Origin: Thermoplasmata archaeon
GTDB lineage: Archaea > Thermoplasmatota > Thermoplasmata > GCA-020350865
Direction: 5' to 3'
DNA: 47,396 bases
NCBI GenBank assembly: GCA_020348445.1
Contig: CP070751.1
Span: forward strand, 3,318,841 to 3,366,236
The notes under the pieces are model-generated. The model had not been told where the DNA came from. It searched no databases and was given only the letters and a program-made list of their open reading frames with translations. The position numbers and the translations under genes were made by a program. Shown here piece by piece: positions 8,722 to 16,574 of the stretch (position 1 is the stretch's first letter; the number at the start of each line of letters is the position of its first letter).

Positions 8722-9864
8722 TTGTCTAAAATAAAATCTTTGATAGAAGAGCATGAAAAGCTGAGAAACTCGGGTATAAATCTCATTGCATCAGAAAACT
8801 ATCTTGCAGAAGGGGTGAGATGGGCCCTATCAAGTGATCTTGCTGGCAGGTACTTTTCATATTGGTACGGGGGAACAAAGTATGCGCAGGAGATCATCAA
8901 GGAAACCGAGGATCTGGCAAGGAAGATTTTCAAAGTCAAACATGCCATAGTGACGTCACTTTCCGGCAATATGTGCGATCTTTCAGTAATGTTCGCCTAT
9001 ACGAAGCCCGGGGATTTCGTGGCCATGATGACCCTTGACTCTGGAGGATATCCGCTGGGTGTTACGAAATTCCAAAGAAAATTGTTACCCCTGCCCGCCG
9101 ATAAATACACCTATCAGCTTGAAAAAGAGGAGGCAATAAGACTCATTTTAGAAAAAAAAGCACCATTGACAATATTGGGTGCTTCGTTTATCCCATTCCC
9201 CCATCCAGTTGGGGAAATATCGAAGAATATTTCTGATTCGAGCGCCTGCATTTATGATGGCTCGCATGTTCTGGGCCTTTTGGCATGTGGGAAATTCCAA
9301 GATCCGTTAAGAGAAGGGGCCGATGTTCTGATAGGAAGCACACATAAAAGTCTGTACGGCCCCCAGGGGGGTCTCATTCTAACTGACTCGGACCTTCATT
9401 TCGAGAAGCTTAAGAGGTTGCTGGATTTTGATATAGAGGAGGGACTGGGCCTTGTGGATAATCCCCATGTTAACAGGATAGCGGCCTTAGGATGCGCTTT
9501 GGAGGAATTATCAAAAGATACTGACTATGCAGATCGGGTGGTCGAGAATGCCAGGGCCCTTGCAGGTGCCTTGGTGGATATGGGCGTTCCTGTCAAATTC
9601 AAAAATAAGGGATTCACAGAGTCTCATCAGATATTCATAGACATAGGTGAGAAGGAAGCAGAATCCCTTTGTCGGAATCTTGAAGATGTGGGAATATTCA
9701 TGGATATCGCCGCAAGAATTGGAGTCGCCGAAATTACCCATAGGGGTATGAAAACCTCTGATATGGACTTTATCGCCTCTGCGATATCAGAAGTATATCA
9801 CGCCAAAAAACACCAACACCTCCAATCAGAGGTTATGAATTTTTCCAAGAAATTTTCATATTAA
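8722..9864 (+). CDS. SHMT-like PLP-dependent enzyme, TTG start
   Basis: A 380-residue fold-type I PLP enzyme related to serine hydroxymethyltransferase (glycine/serine, tetrahydrofolate). N-terminal I-N-L-I-A-S-E-N-Y matches the SHMT signature. PLP-binding residues are visible: D179 and H182 in Y-D-G-S-H-V-L-G-L, and the Schiff-base lysine K209 in G-S-T-H-K-S-L-Y-G-P-Q-G-G. It is about 30-40 residues shorter than standard SHMT and the lysine motif differs from T-T-T-H-K-T-L-R-G-P, so it may be an SHMT-like paralogue such as an amino-acid aldolase. The start is TTG 8722, preceded by a strong GGGGGTGA at 8708-8715; no ATG competes. Confidence 0.82.
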   Translation: MSKIKSLIEEHEKLRNSGINLIASENYLAEGVRWALSSDLAGRYFSYWYGGTKYAQEIIKETEDLARKIFKVKHAIVTSLSGNMCDLSVMFAYTKPGDFVAMMTLDSGGYPLGVTKFQRKLLPLPADKYTYQLEKEEAIRLILEKKAPLTILGASFIPFPHPVGEISKNISDSSACIYDGSHVLGLLACGKFQDPLREGADVLIGSTHKSLYGPQGGLILTDSDLHFEKLKRLLDFDIEEGLGLVDNPHVNRIAALGCALEELSKDTDYADRVVENARALAGALVDMGVPVKFKNKGFTESHQIFIDIGEKEAESLCRNLEDVGIFMDIAARIGVAEITHRGMKTSDMDFIASAISEVYHAKKHQHLQSEVMNFSKKFSY

Positions 9865-9920
9865 AAGCGACACTCTGTAGGCTAGTGAATAAAGAACGTC
9901 ATATCTTTATTGGCGAACTT

Positions 9921-10163
9921 TTATTCAGACTCTACGTCCAAAGCCACGGTTTCCAAATGGAACAACACGTTACAACCCTTCAAAGTCTCGTGGATCCTAT
10001 CAGAGAACCAGATTGCGTCCTTAACGGATGCGTTCTTTCCCCAATCATATATAAAATCGTAGGTGCCATGGGTTGGTTTGAATCCGAGCATATGCAGTCT
10101 TTCTACGACCTCTGAAGGTTTCACACCCTCACTGTTGAAAGTAACGGTCAGATAGCTCTTCAC
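9921..10163 (-). CDS. Small conserved-looking protein of unknown function
   Basis: An 80-residue soluble protein starting at GTG 10163 (MKSYLTVTFNSEG). The segment G-F-K-P-T-H-G-T-Y-D-F-I-Y-D-W-G and the amphipathic strand/helix alternation look like a small alpha/beta ACT- or ferredoxin-like fold, but no family is recognised. The competing plus-strand frame at 9885-10115 has low-complexity shadow composition and is rejected. It is transcribed convergently with the SHMT-like gene and divergently from the TPR membrane protein. No Cys cluster, signal peptide or membrane segment is present. Confidence 0.7.
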   Translation of the reverse strand: MKSYLTVTFNSEGVKPSEVVERLHMLGFKPTHGTYDFIYDWGKNASVKDAIWFSDRIHETLKGCNVLFHLETVALDVESE

Positions 10164-10413
10164 ACAATCACTTCTTTGGTTATACCGTTACCACGTATTA
10201 ATTTTTTCGTCGAATCCCAAGCTGCATCATATCATCGAAATATTATAACCAGGAGGATTCCCTCATTAAATCAGCAAAGGTAACTTTGTCGATAAATTTA
10301 AATACACTTACTATGATATATTATTAAACCAGGGTATGTGATGGCCATTCTCAAGAGATGATTGAGAATGCTCCGTAAATTTAGGTATCAATTGTAGAAA
10401 ATGAGGTGTATGA
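10164..10413. promoter_or_regulatory. Divergent intergenic region with TATA-like boxes
   Basis: A 250-bp gap between a minus gene and the plus TPR membrane-protein gene. On the plus strand, AAATTTAAATACACTT at about 10304-10319 looks like an archaeal TATA box for the TPR gene, whose own ribosome binding site (GAGGTG) lies just before ATG 10414. An AGGAGG at about 10251-10256 has no credible ORF behind it (only about 20 codons from a non-standard start). Confidence 0.45.
10346..10370 (+). promoter_or_regulatory. 9-bp perfect hairpin in the leader of the TPR gene
   Basis: CATTCTCAA at 10346-10354 pairs perfectly with TTGAGAATG at 10362-10370 across a 7-nt loop. It lies 44 bp before the start codon and downstream of the TATA-like box, so it would be in the mRNA leader. 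It has no T-run and so is not an obvious terminator; it could be an operator or an RNA element. Confidence 0.5.
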
Positions 10414-11271
10414 ATGCCTGAGGATGATGAAGAGGAATATACTGAGGAGGAGGGCCTCGAAAATATCCTGGAAGATCTCGGGGAGTACACTGAGGAACCC
10501 ACTGAGGAACCTTATGAGGAAGAATACATCGAAGAAGCTGAAGAGCCGGAAATGGAGATAGAAGGTCCAGCAGAACTTGAAGAAGAGCCCCCTCCAAAAA
10601 AAGAAAAGAAGGCATTTAAAACCGATGTTTCCATGGATTCTTCTTTGGAGGAGGTTGCGAAAATCAGCTTCATATCCGGGCGTGTGGTAGACCTCGTGCT
10701 AATATTGTTTGCTATCATTATGATCCTATTCTTTTTATCAGCAGAATTATATGAGGGTATAGATAAGATTCAATCACTTGAGATGGGTATGCTTCTTAAT
10801 ATCGGCCTTTTTGGTTTGGTGGTCGTTGTTTTACTGTATGTTTTTACCAGCTCAAATATCGCCAAAGGAGATGCATTGTGTCGTTTGGACAATTCCCAGG
10901 CTTATAAGGCAGCCATTGAAAAATACAACCTGGCTTTGAAAATCGACAGAAGGTCAAAAAAGGCATGGACATGTAAGGGTCTTGCAATGAGAATGCTCTC
11001 CCATGATGAAAACACCTTAAAAGAGGCCTTAAGATGTCATAACACAGCATTGAAAATAGACCCGAAATACGGTGTGGCATGGGTGAACAAGGGAAATGTG
11101 CTATTTAACCTGGGAAAATCTGAAGAAGCCCTGCAATGCTACGACAAGGCTATAGAACTGGATCCCGATTACACTGTAGCATGGGTCAATAAAGGAGAAA
11201 TGCTGGTTAAGTTGGGAGATCGAACAGAAGCCCAAAAATGCCTGGACAGGGCCCGGAGCTTGGCAGAATAA
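10414..11271 (+). CDS. Membrane-anchored TPR protein with acidic N-terminus
   Basis: A 285-residue protein. Residues 1-65 are extremely acidic (Glu/Asp/Pro/Tyr). Two membrane segments follow at about 92-113 and 127-148, then a cytoplasmic-type C-terminus of about three tetratricopeptide repeats (A-x-x-x-Y-x-x-A-L-x-I-D and Y-G-V-A-W-V-N-K-G-N-V-L-F-N-L-G, with K-A-I-E-L-D-P-D-Y between units). TPRs are protein-interaction modules, so it is probably a membrane scaffold. The repeat style resembles the giant TPR protein at 38347. No partner is evident from the neighbours. Confidence 0.85.
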   Translation: MPEDDEEEYTEEEGLENILEDLGEYTEEPTEEPYEEEYIEEAEEPEMEIEGPAELEEEPPPKKEKKAFKTDVSMDSSLEEVAKISFISGRVVDLVLILFAIIMILFFLSAELYEGIDKIQSLEMGMLLNIGLFGLVVVVLLYVFTSSNIAKGDALCRLDNSQAYKAAIEKYNLALKIDRRSKKAWTCKGLAMRMLSHDENTLKEALRCHNTALKIDPKYGVAWVNKGNVLFNLGKSEEALQCYDKAIELDPDYTVAWVNKGEMLVKLGDRTEAQKCLDRARSLAE

Positions 11272-11316
11272 CCTCCATTTTCCGATTGCGGAACCTTATA
11301 TTTTAACTGATGAACT

Positions 11317-13308
11317 TCATTGTTTTTTAAGCAGTTCTAATACCTCTTGGAAATCTATGCCCAGTTCCTTGATCTTCTCCAATGTGGGCATACCTTGTAC
11401 ATTCCATCCTCTGCGCTTGTAAACTGCATCTTTCAACTTCTCATATTCGGCTTCACGATACTTTCTTAGGGCATCCCTTTTTTCTTTGGTGGACATCCCT
11501 GAAGGATCGATTCCCACCTTCTCTTTAAGCTCCTTGTCATATCTGTCCTGTCTGCTTTCATATTCTTCCACTGTTACAGGTCCAACAGAGCGGTATGGCA
11601 CATTATCATGCTCTCTTTTGCCAAAACCCATGCGCAGATTGAATAAACGCTGAAAATTGTAAACCCTCTCACTTAAGGTGATTATGTCCTCAGGAGCGGT
11701 TTTTCTTCCAGTCACTGCAGTGAAGTACTTGCTGTACCATTCAACGTGTTTCATGACCTTTGCAGGCTCTGGGGTAGTCTTGTTATCCTCGGGAACGATA
11801 TCGTTCCACGGCAGCTTGCATAGGCCGCATAGACCAAACCAGGTACGAAACATAGGGAACCAATGCAGGGCTTCGGCCTTTTGTTCGAAAGTGGGCATCA
11901 GGTTGTGGACCATATCAAGGAAAATGAGCCAGGCCTCATCGTGCTGGGGCCCTTTTAGAGCAAGACCGTATCCCCCCTGCTGGGCCAGGGATTCCTTGGT
12001 GACATACTCAGAATATTCCAGCCCCTTGGCCTCCATTCCTATGTCATTTAAGATATTGGGATCTGCATCATATTTTTCCACAAACAGCTTTTTCATGTTT
12101 CTTATTCCTTGGCCAACGATCTTTCCAAATCCCTCACCTTTTGCCATTTGATGCAAAATTTCCAAAGCTGCATCCTCATTTCCGAACCGAAGTTCCAATC
12201 CCCCAGTTGCCTTATTATCGATTTGACCCATTTCATAGCATTCCATGGCAAATGCCATGGCTGTGCCAAAGGAGATGGTGTCTATACCATATGTGTCGCA
12301 GTAGAAGTTGATCTCTGTTATTGTGTCGGGATTGAAGATGCCGAGATTGCTTCCACAGCCTGCAATTGTCTCGTACTCTGGACCATCGACATACACCTTC
12401 TGGCCGGAAAAAGGGCCAGTTCTTGGCTGGAAATTGGCAACCACGTGGGAGCATGCCACAGGGCATCCTGCCCAGCATCCGTCAAAACCCGAATCAAATC
12501 TCTTTCTGTACGCCTTGGAACCGATGTTATCAGCACCTGGGTGGTTACCGAACCTAAAATTCTGCACTGGCAATAGGTCGAATTCGTTCATAATAGGGAC
12601 CAAATGTGTGGTTCCCACAGTGCTCATCTCATTTTGCTTTGGATCCAGTGTATGAATCTCAAGTGAATGCGACAGTCCAACCTCTTTCAGAAGCTCAGAA
12701 TCCGCAGGATTGTTTGGATCATCTGTAAGAGATATTGCACCTGTGGGGCAGACATAGGTACACGTTCCGCAACCCAGACAATCAGGATTCATTTCGTCAA
12801 AGGGCATAACCACCTGTCGTCTGTATCCTTGGTAGGAAAAATCAATTATATTCTGCTGCATAATATTTTTACAGGCATTTACACATCTTCCGCAGAGAAC
12901 ACATGCATTCTCTGATTCGTCGGCTAAGGGATGGGAATATCTTGGTTTTTGTACTCCGTACTCCTCTGCTAAATATTTAATGACAGGAACATTGGGCCAT
13001 CGGGAAAGCATCATCTCTAAAACGTTCTTTCGGGTTTTTATTATGGTATCGGATTTCGTGGATACTGAAAGCCCCTCGTCTTTTTTTCGTATGGGATAGT
13101 TGCATGATGAAACAACCTTGCTCTTGTTTTCCTTGGTAATCTCGCTGACGCACAGCCTGCAGTTTCCTAAGGCTCCAATGCGAGGGTGATAGCATAAGGA
13201 AGGTATCTCTATATCGAGCTTATCGGCAGCTTTCATGATAGTGGTTCCATCTTCCACCTCAGTTTCCTGACCATCAATTGTGATTTTTACCATTTCAGAT
13301 TCCCCCAT
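11317..13308 (-). CDS. NuoG-like Fe-S domain fused to AOR C-terminal domains
   Basis: A 663-residue fusion. Residues 1-95 form a NuoG/HydA-like [2Fe-2S] domain (C39, C50, C53, C69). Two ferredoxin-like [4Fe-4S] motifs follow (C136, C139, C142, C146; C177, C180, C183, C187). From about 235 to the end it matches domains 2 and 3 of aldehyde:ferredoxin oxidoreductases: N-E-F-D-L-L-P-V-Q-N-F, V-D-G-P-E-Y-E-T, cluster cysteines C278, C282, C286 and C494/C497, and the long C-terminus seen in BamB-like relatives. The AOR N-terminal domain is absent and is encoded separately at 15662-16432. It starts at ATG 13308 with AGGTGG just upstream; a longer frame to 13368 would overlap NuoF. It is the last gene of the operon. 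Predicted role: catalytic half plus electron wire to the flavin subunit. Confidence 0.9.
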   Translation of the reverse strand: MGESEMVKITIDGQETEVEDGTTIMKAADKLDIEIPSLCYHPRIGALGNCRLCVSEITKENKSKVVSSCNYPIRKKDEGLSVSTKSDTIIKTRKNVLEMMLSRWPNVPVIKYLAEEYGVQKPRYSHPLADESENACVLCGRCVNACKNIMQQNIIDFSYQGYRRQVVMPFDEMNPDCLGCGTCTYVCPTGAISLTDDPNNPADSELLKEVGLSHSLEIHTLDPKQNEMSTVGTTHLVPIMNEFDLLPVQNFRFGNHPGADNIGSKAYRKRFDSGFDGCWAGCPVACSHVVANFQPRTGPFSGQKVYVDGPEYETIAGCGSNLGIFNPDTITEINFYCDTYGIDTISFGTAMAFAMECYEMGQIDNKATGGLELRFGNEDAALEILHQMAKGEGFGKIVGQGIRNMKKLFVEKYDADPNILNDIGMEAKGLEYSEYVTKESLAQQGGYGLALKGPQHDEAWLIFLDMVHNLMPTFEQKAEALHWFPMFRTWFGLCGLCKLPWNDIVPEDNKTTPEPAKVMKHVEWYSKYFTAVTGRKTAPEDIITLSERVYNFQRLFNLRMGFGKREHDNVPYRSVGPVTVEEYESRQDRYDKELKEKVGIDPSGMSTKEKRDALRKYREAEYEKLKDAVYKRRGWNVQGMPTLEKIKELGIDFQEVLELLKKQ

Positions 13309-13309
13309 G

Positions 13310-15193
13310 TTATTCCACCTCCACTGCATCAAATTTACAGACCTCACGACATATCCCGCATTTGACACACTTGCTCTGATCTATCGTGTGAAGCTCTTTC
13401 TTCTCTCCGGAGATTGCATCTTCAGGACAGTGCTTGGGACATACTCCACATCCATTGCAGTTCTCTTTACTTATGGTGTACTGAATTAGGGCCTTGCATA
13501 CCCCTGCAGGACATTTCTTATCAATGATGTGGGCCTTGTACTCATCCTTGAAGTACTTTAAAGTGCTTAGAGCTGGATTGGGAGCAGAGCCACCTAAATC
13601 ACATAAAGATGCATTTTTTATTGTTTCTGAGATATCGGAAAGCATTTCCAAATCACTTGGTTCCCCCAAGCCATTTGTGACTCTAGCCAAAATCGTCTTT
13701 ATTATTACCAGGCCTTCACGGCATGGCGTGCATTTTCCACAAGATTCCTCCACCAAAAAATCAATGAAGTACTTGGCAACGTCAACCATGCACCTGCTGT
13801 CGTCCATGACAATCAGACCACCTGAGCCCATCATGGAGCCGGCTTGGGTAAGGGTATCAAAATCTACAGGGAGGTTGAGAAGATCGGCAGGTATACAGCC
13901 TCCAGAAGGACCACCTGTTTGAACAGCCTTGCATTGTCTTCCTTCGGGAACACCACCTCCGATTTTATTGACTATTTCTTCAAGGGTGATTCCCATGGGG
14001 ACCTCCACAAGTCCTGTATTGGCAATATCGCCAACAAGTGAGAAAACTTTGGTACCCGAGCTGCCCTTCCAGGGTGATTCTGAAACATCCCCTGAACCGA
14101 TTTTAGAGAACCATTTTCCCCCTTTTTCTATTATCACAGGGATATTGGCCCAGGTCTCCACATTGTTTAGGACAGTGGGCAAGCCCTTATAGCCAGATTC
14201 AACAGTATGGATGTACTTTGAATGAGGTTCCCCCACCTTTCCCTCCATGGCAGTCATAAGAGCGCTTGACTCGCCTGACACGAAGGCACCTGCACCTTGG
14301 TGGATATTTATATCGAAGCTGAAATCAGTATCAAATATTTTTTGACCCAAAAGACCATAGTCGCGGGCCTGTTGAATTGCCTTTCTCAGTCGCTCTAATG
14401 CCAGAGGATATTCCTTTCTTATGTAAACAAAACCCTCCTTTGCACCAATGGCATATGCTCCAATGGCCATGCCTTCGATCACACTGTGAGGATCGGCTTC
14501 GATTATGCTTCTGTCCATAAATGCACCTGGATCACCCTCGTCGGCATTGCATACCAAATAAGGGGCCACATCGGTTTTTTTGGCAGAACTTATACATGAT
14601 TCCCATTTGATACCAGTTGGAAAACCCCCGCCACCGCGTCCCCGAATACCTGAGGTCTTTACTTCATTTAGAATTTCATTTGGTTTCATCTCAGAAAGAG
14701 CATGTGCCAGGGCTTGATATCCTCCTCTGCCAATATAATCATCTATCTGCTCAGGATCGATGGCACCTCGGTTTCGAAGGATTATTAACTGCTGTTGTTT
14801 GAAGAATTGGATATCCTTCATTTTCGGGGTACGTGTTTCATCCACTGGCGAGATGTACATCAGATCTTGTACGGGTTTTCCATTTATCAGATGTTCATCA
14901 ACGATTGTGGAGACATCATCCAATTTTAGATTCAAATACAAGGTACCTTCAGGTGAAACGAGCATTAGCGGGCCTTGGGCACAAAAACCGTTGCATCCTG
15001 TAGCAATAACACGATAATCAGATTCAAGGTTCTTTTCCTTGAGTTCTTTTTCCAATGCATCTCTGATAATAAATGCCTTGTTTGCCACACAACCTGTTCC
15101 TGCACAGACCAAAAGTGATGCTTTAAATTTCTCTGAAGTGGATTTGTTTCTCTCGCTTATCTGTTTCAGATCAGTAATTGTTATCTTGGTCAT
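13310..15193 (-). CDS. NuoF/HydB-like NAD(P)H:acceptor flavoprotein subunit
   Basis: A 627-residue protein with the architecture of HydB/HndC-type subunits. Residues 1-115 form a thioredoxin-like [2Fe-2S] domain (C30, C35, C67, C71). The FMN/NADH-binding NuoF core carries G-R-G-G-G-G-F-P-T-G-I-K-W (185-197) and E-G-D-P-G-A-F. The N3-type [4Fe-4S] site is S-C-G-K-C-T-P-C-R-E-G (C485, C488, C491) with C531. A C-terminal two-cluster ferredoxin has C579, C582, C585, C589 and C609, C612, C615, C619. It probably passes electrons between NAD(P) and the fused NuoG-AOR subunit and could take part in flavin-based bifurcation. Its ATG overlaps the NuoE stop by 4 nt, and it ends 1 nt before the next start. 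Confidence 0.95.
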   Translation of the reverse strand: MTKITITDLKQISERNKSTSEKFKASLLVCAGTGCVANKAFIIRDALEKELKEKNLESDYRVIATGCNGFCAQGPLMLVSPEGTLYLNLKLDDVSTIVDEHLINGKPVQDLMYISPVDETRTPKMKDIQFFKQQQLIILRNRGAIDPEQIDDYIGRGGYQALAHALSEMKPNEILNEVKTSGIRGRGGGGFPTGIKWESCISSAKKTDVAPYLVCNADEGDPGAFMDRSIIEADPHSVIEGMAIGAYAIGAKEGFVYIRKEYPLALERLRKAIQQARDYGLLGQKIFDTDFSFDINIHQGAGAFVSGESSALMTAMEGKVGEPHSKYIHTVESGYKGLPTVLNNVETWANIPVIIEKGGKWFSKIGSGDVSESPWKGSSGTKVFSLVGDIANTGLVEVPMGITLEEIVNKIGGGVPEGRQCKAVQTGGPSGGCIPADLLNLPVDFDTLTQAGSMMGSGGLIVMDDSRCMVDVAKYFIDFLVEESCGKCTPCREGLVIIKTILARVTNGLGEPSDLEMLSDISETIKNASLCDLGGSAPNPALSTLKYFKDEYKAHIIDKKCPAGVCKALIQYTISKENCNGCGVCPKHCPEDAISGEKKELHTIDQSKCVKCGICREVCKFDAVEVE

Positions 15194-15660
15194 TTTGTAT
15201 CCACCTCCCCCACTTTTCTTGCAAGAAGTCCCTCAATTGTACTTGATTTGGCCTTGCCAATTATAGCATCATCAAGTGATATTACAGGTGCGAGACTGCA
15301 GCATCCAAGACATCGTACGTACTTCAGGGTGTACTGCAGATCATCTGTTGTTTCACCGTCAGAAAGCCCACATTTTCTTTGAAGGGATTCAAGTATCCGA
15401 AATGCGCCTTTTACATAACAGGTTGTGCCAGTACATACCTGGATTTCATGCTCCCCCCTGGGTTTGAGACTAAATGCCTTGTAAAATGTGGCGAGGTAGT
15501 ACAACTGTGTTCTGGGAATACCTGTGGATTCGGATATCTCTTCTATTACTTCTTTAGGTATATAGCGAAATTCAGACTGGATATCCTGGAGCATCTCAAT
15601 TGCATAATTTGGATCCCCATTCCATTTTTTTATGATGGATTGAACCTTGTCTGTTTTCAT
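15190..15660 (-). CDS. NuoE-like [2Fe-2S] subunit
   Basis: A 156-residue NuoE/HndA/HydC family subunit with an N-terminal helical bundle (Y-A-I-E-M-L-Q-D-I-Q) and a thioredoxin-like domain binding a [2Fe-2S] cluster. The ligands fit the family spacing C-x4-C then C-x3-C: C76 and C81 in V-C-T-G-T-T-C-Y, C117 and C121 in V-R-C-L-G-C-C-S-L-A-P-V. Length is normal for the family. It lies between the AOR N-terminal subunit (1-nt gap) and NuoF (4-nt overlap), so it belongs to the same polycistronic unit. Role: electron transfer partner of the FMN subunit. Confidence 0.95.
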   Translation of the reverse strand: MKTDKVQSIIKKWNGDPNYAIEMLQDIQSEFRYIPKEVIEEISESTGIPRTQLYYLATFYKAFSLKPRGEHEIQVCTGTTCYVKGAFRILESLQRKCGLSDGETTDDLQYTLKYVRCLGCCSLAPVISLDDAIIGKAKSSTIEGLLARKVGEVDTK

Positions 15661-15661
15661 T

Positions 15662-16432
15662 CTATCCCTCCCTCAGTTTTGGAATTTCTTTTGTGTTTAT
15701 GACCCATTTTGGACTGGGGTAGGTCTTTTTTGCAACCAAAGCCAATATGTTTTTGTTGCGAAGCACTGTTCCTATTCCACCCCTACCTGCCTGTTTATAT
15801 CTAACTGTCCTTCTTACTGTATCATACCACGAAAAATTCAGGCAGCCGAAAAACGTGTTTTTGGCACCGGGTCCCGCAGTAACTGTGGATATGCTCCTTA
15901 GATTCTCTTTTCCATATTTCTTTGTGAGCAATGCCCCAAGAAGATGGGTCTCCTTTGGAAGATCAGAGCCTTCCTCGATATATACCTTATTTGAATCTCC
16001 ATCGATGACTATCACGATATCAGATTTAGCCTTACCTTGGATTTCTATGGCATCCCAACCTGAAAATTTTAGATAGGGACCAAAATAACCCCCAACATTG
16101 GAATCGATGATGGAGCCTGTCAGAGGGGAGATGGTTACAGCGATGCTCTTTCCGCTTCCCGGGTATATCGTTGTTCCTCCCAGAGGGCCGCAGGCGATAC
16201 AGATTTCGTTTTCTGGATCGTCCCATTTTATTGCCCTGTCCCAGGGAAGACCGTTCCAAAGTAGCCATAGATCAAATCCCTTTCCCCCCACGAAAATCTC
16301 CTTCATTTGATCTGAAACAGGCTTTTCTAGAATCTTCATTTCTGAGACGTTGACATAAAGTGTGCGGTTATTGTAGCCTTTGTCCAAATCCCTTTGTTCA
16401 TAATCAAATTCTGCAAACCTCAACAAACTCAC
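15662..16432 (-). CDS. Stand-alone AOR N-terminal (pterin-binding) domain subunit
   Basis: A 256-residue protein corresponding only to domain 1 of aldehyde:ferredoxin oxidoreductase. Family motifs: F-V-G-G-K-G-F-D (48-54), S-N-V-G-G-Y-F-G (111-118), and the phosphate-binding stretch A-G-R-G-G-I-G-T-V-L near 215-224. These residues help bind the bis-pyranopterin cofactor. The chain stops just where a one-piece AOR would continue into domain 2, and the missing part is fused to the NuoG-like subunit three genes downstream. The split is clean, with an intact stop and a new ribosome binding site, so it is not a frameshift. The start is uncertain: GTG 16432, or TTG 16423 behind GGGGTGAG. First gene of the operon. 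Confidence 0.9.
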   Translation of the reverse strand: MSLLRFAEFDYEQRDLDKGYNNRTLYVNVSEMKILEKPVSDQMKEIFVGGKGFDLWLLWNGLPWDRAIKWDDPENEICIACGPLGGTTIYPGSGKSIAVTISPLTGSIIDSNVGGYFGPYLKFSGWDAIEIQGKAKSDIVIVIDGDSNKVYIEEGSDLPKETHLLGALLTKKYGKENLRSISTVTAGPGAKNTFFGCLNFSWYDTVRRTVRYKQAGRGGIGTVLRNKNILALVAKKTYPSPKWVINTKEIPKLREG

Positions 16433-16574
16433 CCCTTTGGCACGGGAATAGCATAGGTCAACTTTAATATTTTGATTCCATGCCTAGGGAATATTTCGGG
16501 ATTTGCGGGACGTTTAAATATGCAAATACGATATGGGTTAAGAAACAATCCCAATTGTATTTCAGGAGGATTGC
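16433..16574. promoter_or_regulatory. Divergent promoter region between two AOR systems
   Basis: A 142-bp gap between the split-AOR operon (minus) and the one-piece AOR (plus). TTTAAATATGCAAATA at about 16513-16528 is a TATA-like box suited to the plus gene, whose ATG follows CAGGAGGATTGC. On the minus strand an AT-rich AAAATATTAAAG lies roughly 40 bp from the operon start. Shared control of the two systems is possible but not shown. Confidence 0.5.

Noticed and set aside
9885..10115. Plus-strand 76-aa frame opposite the small minus gene
   Set aside because: It has no start context and the minus-strand reading has clearly better protein character.
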